A DNA stretch of 40,468 bases from positions 1-40,468 of the forward strand of contig SVIQ01000007.1 in assembly GCA_015069415.1 (NCBI GenBank). Direction: 5' to 3'. The notes below the pieces were generated by a model. That model saw only the letters and a program-made list of their open reading frames with translations, had not been told where the DNA came from and did not search any database. Below are positions 1 through 7,540 of the stretch, piece by piece. The first letter of the stretch is position 1, and each line of letters begins with the position of its first letter. The stretch comes from Clostridiales bacterium (lineage in GTDB: Bacteria > Bacillota > Clostridia > Christensenellales > UBA1242). The position numbers and the translations under genes were made by a program.

Positions 1-412
1 GCTAAGCATCATCGTCTTGGTGGGCCGTTACCTCACCAACTAACTAATGCTACGCGAGCTCATCTCTATCCAATAAATCTTTCACCCCTGATACTTGTGT
101 ATCTGTGGTCCTATGCGGTATTAGCAGTCGTTTCCAACTGTTGTCCCCCAGACAGAGGCAGATTACTCACGCGTTACTCACCCGTCCGCCACTAAGGATA
201 AGTTCTCCACTCAGTATCCTCACACTCGACATCTATAATCATTTTGCTAAAGCAAAATTCATCTTTTTAGTCGGTGCTTGTCTTTCCCATTTCGACTTTG
301 TCTCATGGGAGTCCTTAAGAATACTCAGTGGAAAACTCAACCTCCGTTCGACTTGCATGTTTAAAGCACGCCGCCAGCGTTAGTCCTGAGCCAGGATCAA
401 ACTCTACAAAAA
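1..412 (-). rRNA. 16S ribosomal RNA, 5' part (runs off the left edge)
   Basis: The complement of the universal 5' primer site of bacterial 16S rRNA (AGAGTTTGATCCTGGCTCAG) lies at 386-405 on the minus strand. It is followed by the conserved ACGCTGGCGGC and GCAAGTCGAACGG segments (344-380) and GTGGCGGACGGGTGAG (from 192 downward). The mature 5' end is placed at about 412 by counting eight bases before AGAGTTTG, as in E. coli. The window begins roughly 230-300 bases into the molecule by E. coli numbering, so only the 5' domain is present. The region between GTCGAACGG and GTGGCGG is about 151 nt, against 32 nt in E. coli; see the separate V1 entry. The gene is read out of the window, so 23S and 5S, if linked, lie outside. 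Confidence 0.97.
193..343 (-). other. Extended V1 (helix 6) segment of 16S, IVS-like insertion
   Basis: About 119 nt more than in E. coli lie between two universally conserved 16S segments. The segment folds: 202-221 pairs with 317-336 as a stem of about 20 bp, with one G-G mismatch and several G-U pairs in the RNA. Two inner hairpins sit at 241-258 (ATTTTGCT/AGCAAAAT, perfect) and 285-310 (TCCCAT/ATGGGA). Intervening sequences of similar size in V1 that are absent from mature 16S have been described in Clostridium paradoxum. Whether this one is removed or retained cannot be told from sequence. Confidence 0.85.
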
Positions 413-528
413 AATTTGATATTAAAACCTTGCTCAAAATTTGCTTGGCTAATTTCGTTGTTCAAAAAACTTGGAATTGATAAGAACTTAGTCTTACCAT
501 AGTACATATTAAGATATAAATTGTTCAG

Positions 529-542
529 CGAACTTACGTTCG
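529..542. promoter_or_regulatory. Perfect inverted repeat in the 16S leader (CGAAC-N4-GTTCG)
   Basis: The leader of the 16S transcript carries CGAAC, four bases, GTTCG. As RNA on the minus strand it forms a 5-bp hairpin closed by a GUAA (GNRA) tetraloop. As DNA it has the same shape as the Gram-positive SOS (LexA/DinR) box. I favour an RNA structure because it lies in an rRNA leader downstream of the promoter. Confidence 0.4.
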
Positions 543-565
543 GCACTTGCGTTTTCATCAAGCGC

Positions 566-600
566 ATTATAAAGATAACACATCTTGAAAGTTTTGTCAA
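566..600 (-). promoter_or_regulatory. Promoter of the rRNA operon
   Basis: On the minus strand TTGACA (595-600) is followed after 17 bases by TATCTT (572-577). A perfect TATAAT (566-571) lies immediately after that, 23 bases from the -35. Transcription would start near 560, giving a leader of about 150 nt before the mature 16S 5' end. Only one promoter is evident. I could not identify a convincing boxA antitermination site in the leader. Confidence 0.7.
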
Positions 601-807
601 CACTTTTTCAAAAGTTTTTTAAAAATTTTTTAAAATCTTTTTTAAATAGTGTTTTTAACCTTGTTTTATACGCAAGTGATGACATAATAACATAAAAAAA
701 TAATAAAGTCAAAGGTTTTTTACAAATTTTTTAGAAATTTTTTTAATTTTTTGTAAAATTTTCAAATATCTTATCAAATTTAGCTTTTTCTCTCCTAAAG
801 CAAGCAA
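601..807. other. AT-rich spacer, nothing recognised
   Basis: This stretch between the rRNA promoter and the terminator of the next gene is made largely of A and T runs. I see no open reading frame with a ribosome binding site, no strong hairpin and no repeat. Its A/T tracts upstream of TTGACA could act as an UP-like element for the rRNA promoter; that is only inference. Confidence 0.5.
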
Positions 808-832
808 AAAACACCTCTATTCAAGGTGTTTT
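808..832 (-). terminator. Rho-independent terminator of the 406-residue protein gene
   Basis: A 9-bp perfect stem AAAACACCT/AGGTGTTTT with a 7-nt loop, followed on the minus strand by a short T run, begins a few bases after the stop codon at 839. Confidence 0.85.
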
Positions 833-838
833 ATTGAA

Positions 839-2059
839 TTAATCATCTAGAAGAGTTCCAAATATATCTACAGCCTCATCAACTTTTAAATCCCCAAAAG
901 TCTTTGTTTCGTATCCTGTGATAGCTATTCCACCAACTTTAATTTCTTTATTTAAGGTTGTTTCGTCAATAGTAACTACTCCAGCACCAGCCAAATCTCT
1001 TAAATCTCTGTTGTTGATTACGTTTTGAAGTTCAGTAGGTATTTGATCAACTGTTGTAGTCGCAGGAATTAAAGACAAAACTCCAGTTCTCTCAGTTGAA
1101 TCAAACAAATCTCCAACGCTTAGACTTTTAATCTTTGAACTCATTTGTCCAATTTTAGTTTCCGCCACCGCATTTAAAACGTTTGAAACCTCATTGGCAT
1201 CCATTATATTATTATTATTCTCATCTTTATAGTACTTATTTCCAGACTTCTTAAGTTCTAAAATCTTATAAATTTCAATATCGTTAATTTTAGATGAAAT
1301 TTCATTAATTGTCCATTCGTTATCAAAATATGCTGGAAGATTTACTTTGTACTCTGTTCTTAGTTCTCCAACTGTTAAATTTTCACCTAAATTATTAGTA
1401 AAGTCTGACATAGCAACAGTTAAAGGCAAGTATTTAAGTTCGATTTTTACAGTTCCGTCGCTTTCTAAATCAAATGTAGCCTTCTTAACTTTTACTTTTG
1501 TTACGCCGTTAGTTTCTTCTACTTCATATTTGAAGTTTTCGACCAATTCCGTCTTAGCTTCGTCAAAATAAAGTTTGTCTCCATTAATGTAGTATGTGTT
1601 TTTATCATTCAATATATTTTCAATTGAAGACAAATCAACTACATTCTTTAATTCTTCGGCACTTATATTTTTAAATTTATCTTCAATAGCTGATTGAAGT
1701 TTTGTAAATCCTACATCTTTTAAGTCTGTAATGTCTATTCCTGAAATGTTGTCATCAACTTTTACTCCAAAATCCTTTTCAAGATCATTCATTGAGTAAG
1801 TGTCAATGTTTTTAGCAAGATGAGTTGCATGAGAAATCAAATCACTAACTGTTGACTTATTTAGTTCATCATATCCTAAATCTATGTCAGTCTTAAAGGT
1901 TTTGTTTATCCAGTTTGGTGAAACCTTAAAGTAAGCAAACGCTCCAATACCAGCAACTGCACCAATTCCTAATATTATACCTAAAAATATACCCAAGAAA
2001 AATGTACCAGCGCCAGACTTTCCTCTAGATCTTTCTCTTTTTCCTATTTGTTTCGCCAT
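839..2059 (-). CDS. Membrane-anchored extracytoplasmic protein of unknown function
   Basis: A 406-residue protein with a basic N-terminus (residues 1-16) and a glycine-rich transmembrane segment at about 19-44, so the remaining 360 residues probably lie outside the cell. I do not recognise the family. A short motif of the form [ST]-[TV]-[VF]-[GS]-[DE]-L recurs at about residues 69-74, 228-233, 313-318 and 386-391, which suggests a repeated unit. Residues 279-290 (DENNNNIMDANE) match the spacing of an EF-hand calcium loop, with acidic or amide side chains at positions 1, 3, 5, 9 and 12. A strong GGAGGA site precedes the ATG. A terminator follows directly, and I found no clear promoter. It stands beside an rRNA operon and upstream of no partner gene, so context gives no function. 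Confidence 0.85.
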   Translation of the reverse strand: MAKQIGKRERSRGKSGAGTFFLGIFLGIILGIGAVAGIGAFAYFKVSPNWINKTFKTDIDLGYDELNKSTVSDLISHATHLAKNIDTYSMNDLEKDFGVKVDDNISGIDITDLKDVGFTKLQSAIEDKFKNISAEELKNVVDLSSIENILNDKNTYYINGDKLYFDEAKTELVENFKYEVEETNGVTKVKVKKATFDLESDGTVKIELKYLPLTVAMSDFTNNLGENLTVGELRTEYKVNLPAYFDNEWTINEISSKINDIEIYKILELKKSGNKYYKDENNNNIMDANEVSNVLNAVAETKIGQMSSKIKSLSVGDLFDSTERTGVLSLIPATTTVDQIPTELQNVINNRDLRDLAGAGVVTIDETTLNKEIKVGGIAITGYETKTFGDLKVDEAVDIFGTLLDD

Positions 2060-2149
2060 AATTCCTCCTATTCCTTATATTTATATAATGACACAAAACT
2101 AAAAAAAAATAAAACGTTTTAAGTCTTATTTTCTAAATTTGATAAAATT

Positions 2150-2491
2150 TTACAGGATAACAATCGTACAACCAGGATTAGGCAACGACAATTCTCTATC
2201 CGCAAGTAAATCTGGGCAATAATTTATTGCTATCTTTTTAGCAGTAGATTTAATCGACCATTTATCTCCAGGAACAAAATCTTCAATCTTTTTTCTATTC
2301 TTTAAATCTGTACATTTCTTGAGTATTGCATTACGGATTGCTCCTCCTACCCCATGACTTCCATAGCCATGAATGACTTTCATAACTTTAAAGCCACCCT
2401 TTTGATAGCTTTCAACCTCAATTAAAAATTGAGCAACAGCCTCCGCCACCGTTTGTCTTTCACTTTTAATGTCAATAGTAATTAGTTTCAT
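2150..2491 (-). CDS. Smr-domain protein
   Basis: This 113-residue protein carries the hallmark of the Smr (small MutS-related) domain, VIHGYGSHGVGGAIR at residues 39-53, inside an alpha/beta fold. Smr domains bind nucleic acid and several have endonuclease activity, either fused to MutS2 or standing alone. Here it stands alone, without a MutS2 ATPase. The specific substrate is unknown. The ATG has no purine-rich site before it, and a TGG-extended TAAAAT box ends six bases upstream, so the message may be leaderless. An upstream terminator at 2530-2552 separates it from the gene before it. Confidence 0.8.
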   Translation of the reverse strand: MKLITIDIKSERQTVAEAVAQFLIEVESYQKGGFKVMKVIHGYGSHGVGGAIRNAILKKCTDLKNRKKIEDFVPGDKWSIKSTAKKIAINYCPDLLADRELSLPNPGCTIVIL

Positions 2492-2497
2492 ATTTTT

Positions 2498-2525
2498 ATT
2501 TTACCACATTTTCAAATTTTTGCAA
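2498..2525 (-). promoter_or_regulatory. Promoter of the Smr gene, possibly leaderless
   Basis: TTGCAA (2520-2525), a 16-base spacer, then TAAAAT (2498-2503) preceded by TGG, an extended -10. Six bases separate the -10 from the ATG, so the predicted start site is the A of the ATG itself. Confidence 0.5.
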
Positions 2526-2529
2526 GAAA

Positions 2530-2552
2530 AAAAGAGCTGAATGCTCTTTTTT
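2530..2552 (-). terminator. Rho-independent terminator of the 255-residue protein gene
   Basis: Stem AAAAGAGC/GCTCTTTT with a 5-nt loop and a T-rich tail on the minus strand, starting directly after the stop codon at 2554. Confidence 0.85.
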
Positions 2553-2553
2553 A

Positions 2554-3321
2554 TTATAATCCAAGTACTGGAGGAACAGAACCATTGTCTTTGTTCTTCT
2601 CAAGTTTCTTCTTAAGTTCGTTGTAGTAAAGTTCAGCACGGTTTAACAAATCAGCAATGATTTCAACTGAGTAAACAGCTTCATGAGCTGAACGTTTCTC
2701 TAAAATTTCATCAATTAACATTTGAACGAATGTCAATTTAAAGAATTTAATATCTTTACCCTTATATTTTGTAATCTTTTTACCACCAATAAGAGCATTT
2801 AAAACCATTACAGGATCCTCTCTAAAGCCTTTGTCTATTCTAGTATACAATTGAGGATAAGTTTTAATCAAATCATAAATAAACACTTCGTTTTCTTGTA
2901 ATTTTGCACTTGCGATACGAGAAAACATTTTAGGAAAACGTCCAGACATGATCTTTACAAAACGTTTATTGTTTCTTACAGTTTTGTCAAGAGCATACAT
3001 GTCAACCATTTCACCATCAATTTCACGTTTGAAATCTAAAGCTTTTAATTCTTTCTTAACCTTTTCAACATTATTCTTTTTCTTTTTGAAAGCTTTGAAT
3101 TCTTCTTGTGCCAATTCTTCTTTTTTATCTTTTTTTCTTCTTTCAAGTTCTACAAAAGCCTCAACAATTGCTTCAGCAACATCTAAATCTTTTCTCAATG
3201 GATTTTCAATGTCTAAATATTTAAAAATTATTGGATGATCTTTAGCAAATTTCAAAATAGTTTCTTTGTTTGAAGACGCCAACTTCTTAATTATTTCATC
3301 ACCAAAATTATTATTTTCCAT
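2554..3321 (-). CDS. Conserved-looking cytoplasmic protein, unknown function
   Basis: A 255-residue, lysine- and glutamate-rich protein with no membrane segment or signal peptide. Residues about 55-100 are highly charged and predicted by eye to form a helix or coiled coil (ERRKKDKKEE and onwards). The rest looks mostly helical, and the C-terminus ends in a short PPVLGL tail. I recognise no family. The start is supported by a GGAGG site, and the gene has its own promoter (3357-3385) and terminator (2530-2552), so it is a single-gene transcription unit just downstream of clpX. Confidence 0.8.
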   Translation of the reverse strand: MENNNFGDEIIKKLASSNKETILKFAKDHPIIFKYLDIENPLRKDLDVAEAIVEAFVELERRKKDKKEELAQEEFKAFKKKKNNVEKVKKELKALDFKREIDGEMVDMYALDKTVRNNKRFVKIMSGRFPKMFSRIASAKLQENEVFIYDLIKTYPQLYTRIDKGFREDPVMVLNALIGGKKITKYKGKDIKFFKLTFVQMLIDEILEKRSAHEAVYSVEIIADLLNRAELYYNELKKKLEKNKDNGSVPPVLGL

Positions 3322-3356
3322 AATTTTCCTCCAAAAAAATCAATAATTATACTTTT

Positions 3357-3385
3357 ATTATAACTCTAATGAGGCAATTCGTCAA
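3357..3385 (-). promoter_or_regulatory. Promoter of the 255-residue protein gene
   Basis: TTGACG (3380-3385), a 17-base spacer, and a perfect TATAAT (3357-3362) on the minus strand, about 36 bases upstream of the ATG. Confidence 0.75.
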
Positions 3386-3432
3386 TAGTTTGACAAAAAT
3401 AATTTTCAACATATTAATTGGTAGTAAAGAAA

Positions 3433-3454
3433 AATACGTGCGCGCGCACGTATT
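3433..3454 (-). terminator. Terminator-like 22-bp GC-rich palindrome after clpX
   Basis: A perfect 22-bp palindrome centred on an alternating GC core, eleven bases past the clpX stop codon. On the minus strand it is followed by TTTTTCTTT, as expected for an intrinsic terminator. Its alternating purine-pyrimidine centre is unusual in such an AT-rich region. Confidence 0.7.
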
Positions 3455-3464
3455 ATATAATGAT

Positions 3465-4721
3465 TTAAGAAACTGCTTTTTTCTTTGTTTTTTCTATTTT
3501 TGGCTTAGCAAGTTTGTTAATAAAATCTGCTGTAATTGTAATTTTTTCAATATTTTCCTCAAAATGACAACTGTACATAACGTCAAGCATACGTTCTTCA
3601 AGAATTGTTCTAAGTCCTCTTGCTCCCGTTTTCAATTCAATTGCTTTCTTTGCAACAGCTTTAATCGCATCATGCTCAAACTCCAAAGCAATTCCGTCCA
3701 TTTTAAACATTTGAACATATTGTTTTATAATTGCATTCTTAGGCTCAGTTAAAATTTTAACCAAAGCATCTTCGTCTAAATTATCCAAAGTTGTCACAAT
3801 CGGAAGACGTCCAACGAACTCTGGAATCATTCCATATTTTATCAAATCTTGAGGTTGAATATCTTTAAATTTGTTAGTAGCATTTTCTTCTTGTTTGTTT
3901 TTAACGTCCGCACCGAATCCAAGTTGAGTTGCCCCACTTCTTTCAGCAATAATTTTTTCAAGACCGACAAATGCTCCACCGCAAATGAAAAGAATATTTG
4001 TAGTGTCAATTTTAATGTTTTCTTGCTGAGGATGTTTTCTTCCACCTTGAGGAGGAACTGTTGCAATAGTACCTTCTAAAATCTTCAATAATGCTTGTTG
4101 TACACCTTCGCCACTCACATCTCGTGTAATACTTACGTTTTGAGTTTTTCTTGCAATTTTGTCTATCTCATCAATGTAAATAATACCACGTTGTGCTTTC
4201 TCAATGTCATAGTCCGCATTTTGAATAAGTTTAAGCAAAATATTTTCAACGTCATCACCAACATAACCAGCTTCAGTAAGTGCTGTTGCATCACTTGAAG
4301 CAAACGGAACTTTAAGCGTTTTTGCTAAAGTTTTTGCAAGCAAGGTTTTTCCACTTCCTGTTGGCCCTACAAGCAAAACATTAGACTTTTCAAGCTCAAC
4401 ATCTTCATCTATACTCTTGTTTGAAAGATTGTAATTAATTCTTTTATAATGATTGTAAACAGACACTGCCAAAATCTTCTTTACTTCATCTTGTCCAACA
4501 ATGAAATCATCCAAACGCTTTTTTATTTCTTGAGGTTTTGGAAGATCAATTAAATTAAGATTGTCCTCTTTTTCCTTTTTTGCATTTCTGTTAATTACAT
4601 CTTGAGCAATACGCAAACAATCAGTACAAATGAAGCAATCACCTTCTGGATTTCCAATCATATCCATAATTTCGCGAGATGGGCGTCCACAGAATGAACA
4701 AATAGTTTCAATTTCTCTCAT
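3465..4721 (-). CDS. clpX: ATP-dependent Clp protease ATP-binding subunit ClpX
   Basis: ClpX is the AAA+ unfoldase that feeds substrates into ClpP. The 418-residue length is typical. The N-terminal zinc-binding domain is present with Cys8, Cys11, Cys29 and Cys32. Walker A is GPTGSGKT at 119-126, and Walker B lies in a YIDEIDKI stretch near residue 180. The ClpP-contacting IGF-type loop is seen as LGFG, within a QLGFGAD stretch in the second half. The start is supported by a GGGAG site. It follows clpP after 48 bases, but a strong hairpin with a T run lies between them, so expression may depend partly on read-through. Confidence 0.97.
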   Translation of the reverse strand: MREIETICSFCGRPSREIMDMIGNPEGDCFICTDCLRIAQDVINRNAKKEKEDNLNLIDLPKPQEIKKRLDDFIVGQDEVKKILAVSVYNHYKRINYNLSNKSIDEDVELEKSNVLLVGPTGSGKTLLAKTLAKTLKVPFASSDATALTEAGYVGDDVENILLKLIQNADYDIEKAQRGIIYIDEIDKIARKTQNVSITRDVSGEGVQQALLKILEGTIATVPPQGGRKHPQQENIKIDTTNILFICGGAFVGLEKIIAERSGATQLGFGADVKNKQEENATNKFKDIQPQDLIKYGMIPEFVGRLPIVTTLDNLDEDALVKILTEPKNAIIKQYVQMFKMDGIALEFEHDAIKAVAKKAIELKTGARGLRTILEERMLDVMYSCHFEENIEKITITADFINKLAKPKIEKTKKKAVS

Positions 4722-4739
4722 TAATTCTCCCTTTAAAAA

Positions 4740-4762
4740 GTGCAGACTTTTGAGGTCTGCAC
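4740..4762 (-). terminator. Intercistronic hairpin with T run between clpP and clpX
   Basis: A perfect 8-bp stem GTGCAGAC/GTCTGCAC with a 7-nt loop, followed on the minus strand by TTTTT and then at once by the clpX ribosome binding site. It has the form of an intrinsic terminator and would lower clpX relative to clpP, or act as a processing site. No separate clpX promoter is evident. Confidence 0.7.
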
Positions 4763-4769
4763 AATGATA

Positions 4770-5345
4770 CTAACGTTTTGTAAATATCTTGTCAATCAAA
4801 CCATATTTTAATGCTTGTTTAGCATCTAAGAAATTATCTCTGTCAGTGTCTTTTGTAATAGTTTGTAAATCTTTACCTGTGTTTTCAGACAAAATTTTGT
4901 TTAACGTTTCTCTAGTTTTTTCAATATGTTTTGCATGAAGTAAAATGTCGCTTGCTTGACCTTGAGTTCCTCCTAAAGGTTGGTGAATCATAACTTCGCT
5001 GTGTGGAAGACAAATTCTTTTACCTTTAGTTCCACTACTCAAAATCACTGCAGCCATACTTGCCGCCATTCCAATACATATAGTTGAAACATCGCATTTA
5101 ATGTATTGAATTGTATCGTAAATTGCCATACCGGCTGTAACACTTCCGCCCGGACTGTTGATATACATATAGATATCTTTGTCTGGATTTTTACCTTCAA
5201 GGAAAATTAATTGAGCAACAATAGTGTTAGCCATTTGATCATTAATTTCTCCAGTTAAGAAAATAATTCTATCCTCTAGAAGTCTAGAATAAATGTCATA
5301 ACTACGTTCATTGTTTCCAACTTGATCAATTACCATTGGTATCAT
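4770..5345 (-). CDS. clpP: ATP-dependent Clp protease proteolytic subunit ClpP
   Basis: ClpP forms the barrel-shaped serine protease that degrades proteins unfolded by ClpX. With the start at 5345 the protein has 191 residues, the usual length. Its beginning (MIPMVIDQ) aligns with the family. The catalytic triad is visible: Ser96 in GMAASMAA, His121 in EVMIHQP and Asp170 in TDRDNF. I chose the ATG at 5345 because AAAGGAG lies 8 bases before it. A longer reading from a TTG at 5366 would place that site inside the coding region. The gene follows tig, separated by a duplicated tig fragment. Confidence 0.97.
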   Translation of the reverse strand: MIPMVIDQVGNNERSYDIYSRLLEDRIIFLTGEINDQMANTIVAQLIFLEGKNPDKDIYMYINSPGGSVTAGMAIYDTIQYIKCDVSTICIGMAASMAAVILSSGTKGKRICLPHSEVMIHQPLGGTQGQASDILLHAKHIEKTRETLNKILSENTGKDLQTITKDTDRDNFLDAKQALKYGLIDKIFTKR

Positions 5346-5408
5346 AAAACATTCTCCTTTTAACAAGAAAACATTATGCTGTCAATTCACACAATGTTTT
5401 CCTTTTCT

Positions 5409-5528
5409 TTACTTTATTTCGTTATTTTCACGTAAGAAAGTAATTAATTTCTTCATTAACATTTCATTAGCGATTTGGTTTAATGTCGCAATTTTTGAGA
5501 AAAAGTTGCGTACAAGGTAAACCTTCAT
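5409..5528 (-). pseudogene. Duplicated 3' end of tig (39-codon remnant ORF)
   Basis: Positions 5422-5482 repeat the tig 3' end (5551-5611) with only two mismatches in 61 bases, an offset of 129 bp. The copy keeps an open frame of 39 codons starting at ATG 5528, whose C-terminal half reads IANEMLMKKLITFLRENN against IANELLMKKLITFLRENN in tig. One mismatch is silent and one changes Leu to Met. No convincing ribosome binding site precedes the ATG, so I read it as a remnant of a partial tandem duplication or gene conversion. A translated small protein cannot be excluded. Confidence 0.75.
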
Positions 5529-5537
5529 CTCTTAAGT

Positions 5538-6821
5538 TTACGCAATTGTATTATTTTCACGTAAGAAAGTAATCAATTTCTTCATTAACAATTCATTAGC
5601 GATTTGGTTTACCATGTCATTATTTACTTGTTTTTCAAATTCTTCCATAGTTTTACCAGTGTTTTTTGCCATTTCTTCAAGTTTACTGTCGATATCTTCT
5701 TTTGTGATGTCAAGATTTTCAGATTTAATCAATTTTTCAAGAACAAGTCTAGCTTTTACATTACGAGATGCAGCAGTACGAACCTCAGCATTGAACTCGT
5801 CCATAGTTTTACCCATATATTGAACATAATCTTCAAGTTTTAAACCTTGATATCTCATTTGACTAGTCATACCATTAATTTGACGTTTAAATTCTTCTTC
5901 AACCATAACTTCAGGAAGATTAACATCTGTGTCGTCAATGATTTTGTCTAACATATCGTTGTCAAGTTCAATTTCAGCTCTTTCATTAGCTTCTTTAACT
6001 AATCTATCCTCTACGCTCTTCTTATATTCCTCAACAGTTTCAAATTCTGTGCTATTCGACACGAATTCCTCATTTAATTCAGGAAGAACTCTTTCTCTTA
6101 CTTGTTTAATAGTACATTTGAATGTTGCAGGTTTCCCAGCAAGATCTGTAGCATGGTACTCAGCAGGGAAAGTAACTTCAACGTCTTTACTCTCTCCAAC
6201 GTTTAAACCAACAAGTTGGTCTTCAAATGTGTCAATAAAGCTGTGACTTCCAATCTTTAATTGATAATTTTCAGCTTTTCCACCTTCAAATTGTTTTCCA
6301 TCAACGTAGCCATCAAAATCTAATGTAACGATATCATCCATCTTTACTGGAGCATTTGTTTCAACAAGACGAGAAGCACGCATCAATTCGCGGTCGATAG
6401 CTTCTTTAACTTGTTCTTCAGTTACTTTAACTTCTTGTTTTGTGAAAGTTAAACCTTTGTAAGTAGCAAGTTCGAACTCAGGAACAGATTGAATAGTCAT
6501 AACCATTTCAACTCCGTCATCATCCAATTTTTTAATGTCAAGAGCTGGAGCATCAACTGCCTTAATCTCTTCATTTTCTCTTAAAATTAAAGTGTAAGCC
6601 TTGTAGTAAATTTCATCAAGAGCCTCATTCATGAAAGCACCCTTTCCGTATGTTTTTTCAACGTAACTACGAGGAGCGTGTCCTTTTCTAAATCCTGGAA
6701 CATTAAATTTTCCTTTAGTTTTTTCGTAAGCTGAAGTTAGAGCTTCTTCCCATTCTTTTTTGTCAACAGAAACAACCGCTTCGAAAACTCCATTTTCTTT
6801 CTTTTCTAAATTATACTTCAT
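5538..6821 (-). CDS. tig: Trigger factor (ribosome-associated chaperone and prolyl isomerase)
   Basis: Trigger factor binds the ribosome exit tunnel and shields nascent chains. The 427-residue protein has the family order. The N-terminal ribosome-binding domain carries the signature FRKGHAPR near residue 44. An FKBP-type prolyl isomerase domain covers about 155-240 (DIVTLDFDGYVDGK and onwards). A long helical C-terminal chaperone domain follows. The start has AAGGAG upstream. It heads a tig-clpP-clpX cluster, an arrangement common in bacteria, and has its own promoter. Its last 20 codons are duplicated just downstream. Confidence 0.97.
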   Translation of the reverse strand: MKYNLEKKENGVFEAVVSVDKKEWEEALTSAYEKTKGKFNVPGFRKGHAPRSYVEKTYGKGAFMNEALDEIYYKAYTLILRENEEIKAVDAPALDIKKLDDDGVEMVMTIQSVPEFELATYKGLTFTKQEVKVTEEQVKEAIDRELMRASRLVETNAPVKMDDIVTLDFDGYVDGKQFEGGKAENYQLKIGSHSFIDTFEDQLVGLNVGESKDVEVTFPAEYHATDLAGKPATFKCTIKQVRERVLPELNEEFVSNSTEFETVEEYKKSVEDRLVKEANERAEIELDNDMLDKIIDDTDVNLPEVMVEEEFKRQINGMTSQMRYQGLKLEDYVQYMGKTMDEFNAEVRTAASRNVKARLVLEKLIKSENLDITKEDIDSKLEEMAKNTGKTMEEFEKQVNNDMVNQIANELLMKKLITFLRENNTIA

Positions 6822-6862
6822 AAATTCTCCTTAAGCCCGTAGGCAATCCCCTAAACGCGTGT

Positions 6863-6891
6863 ATTTTAGCACACTTTCCAAATTAAATCAA
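6863..6891 (-). promoter_or_regulatory. Promoter of tig
   Basis: TTGATT (6886-6891), 17 bases, then TGC plus TAAAAT (6863-6868), an extended -10, about 42 bases upstream of the tig ATG. No complete CIRCE or CtsR-type operator is visible. Confidence 0.65.
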
Positions 6892-6914
6892 TAAATTTTG
6901 GTTAATTTTGTCAA

Positions 6915-7256
6915 TTAAATTACAAAAAAAGCAAGCAAAATTAAAAGTCCACCAAATATATTAAAAGTAACTGAAAGTGATCTTTTTTGTTTTCTAAGCA
7001 TTTTAAGTTCTTTAGTTATTTCCTTGTGAACTTCGACGTCATCAATTTCTTCATCGTAAAGAATTTGTTCTAAGTTGTTAATTTTCTTTTGAACTTTTCC
7101 TTTTTGAACAAAAGCAAAAGCAATAACACTAACACCAAGAATTAAAAAACCAAAGAGCATAAAATATTTGCTTTTTGCTCCCAAAATTGTAAATATCAAC
7201 CCTACAAATAAACCCACCAGACTAGCGGTGAGTTTAAAATCTATTTTCTTTTTCAT
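6915..7256 (-). CDS. Small membrane protein, unknown function
   Basis: A 113-residue protein with two hydrophobic segments near the N-terminus (about 10-28 and 31-50), a charged helical loop (about 52-92) and a third hydrophobic segment at the C-terminus (about 97-113). I recognise no family. The ATG lies two bases after the stop of the preceding 88-residue gene (TAATTATG) with no ribosome binding site of its own. It is probably translated by re-initiation and forms a two-gene unit with that membrane protein. Confidence 0.75.
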   Translation of the reverse strand: MKKKIDFKLTASLVGLFVGLIFTILGAKSKYFMLFGFLILGVSVIAFAFVQKGKVQKKINNLEQILYDEEIDDVEVHKEITKELKMLRKQKRSLSVTFNIFGGLLILLAFFVI

Positions 7257-7258
7257 AA

Positions 7259-7525
7259 TTAAATGTTGTTAACCACTAAGAATACAACTATGATAATCAC
7301 AAACACAGCGTAAGCAATCATCCAGCCTTTACTTCTCTTGCTTTTTGCAAAGTAAAATGCGAACACTGCAGTAATTGTGTAAGCAATGATTTGAGCAATC
7401 AATGTCAACACATGTAAAACTTGAGGATTGATCAACCAACCTAAAAGTTTACCTGCTGCAAGCGCAACTGCAATAAAAGCAACTGCAACGTATGAAACAA
7501 CATTAATAAATTGTTTACCTTTCAT
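7259..7525 (-). CDS. Small membrane protein, unknown function
   Basis: An 88-residue protein made almost entirely of three hydrophobic segments (about 8-31, 37-60 and 67-86), separated by short loops, one of them basic (KSKRSKG). It belongs to no family I recognise. A GGAGGA site and an extended -10 promoter lie just upstream. It is the first gene of a pair with the 113-residue membrane protein. Confidence 0.75.
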   Translation of the reverse strand: MKGKQFINVVSYVAVAFIAVALAAGKLLGWLINPQVLHVLTLIAQIIAYTITAVFAFYFAKSKRSKGWMIAYAVFVIIIVVFLVVNNI

Positions 7526-7540
7526 AACTCCTCCAATAAT

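Noticed and set aside
105..383. 92-codon open frame on the plus strand
   Set aside because: It lies wholly within the 16S rRNA gene, on the opposite strand, and has no ribosome binding site.
5346..5385. TTGACA-17-TAAAAG as a clpP promoter
   Set aside because: The predicted start site would lie downstream of the clpP ribosome binding site, removing it from the message.
6862..6880. TTAGCACAC upstream of tig, resembling half of a CIRCE operator
   Set aside because: The second half (GAGTGCTAA) is missing at the required spacing; the match comes from the extended -10 box.
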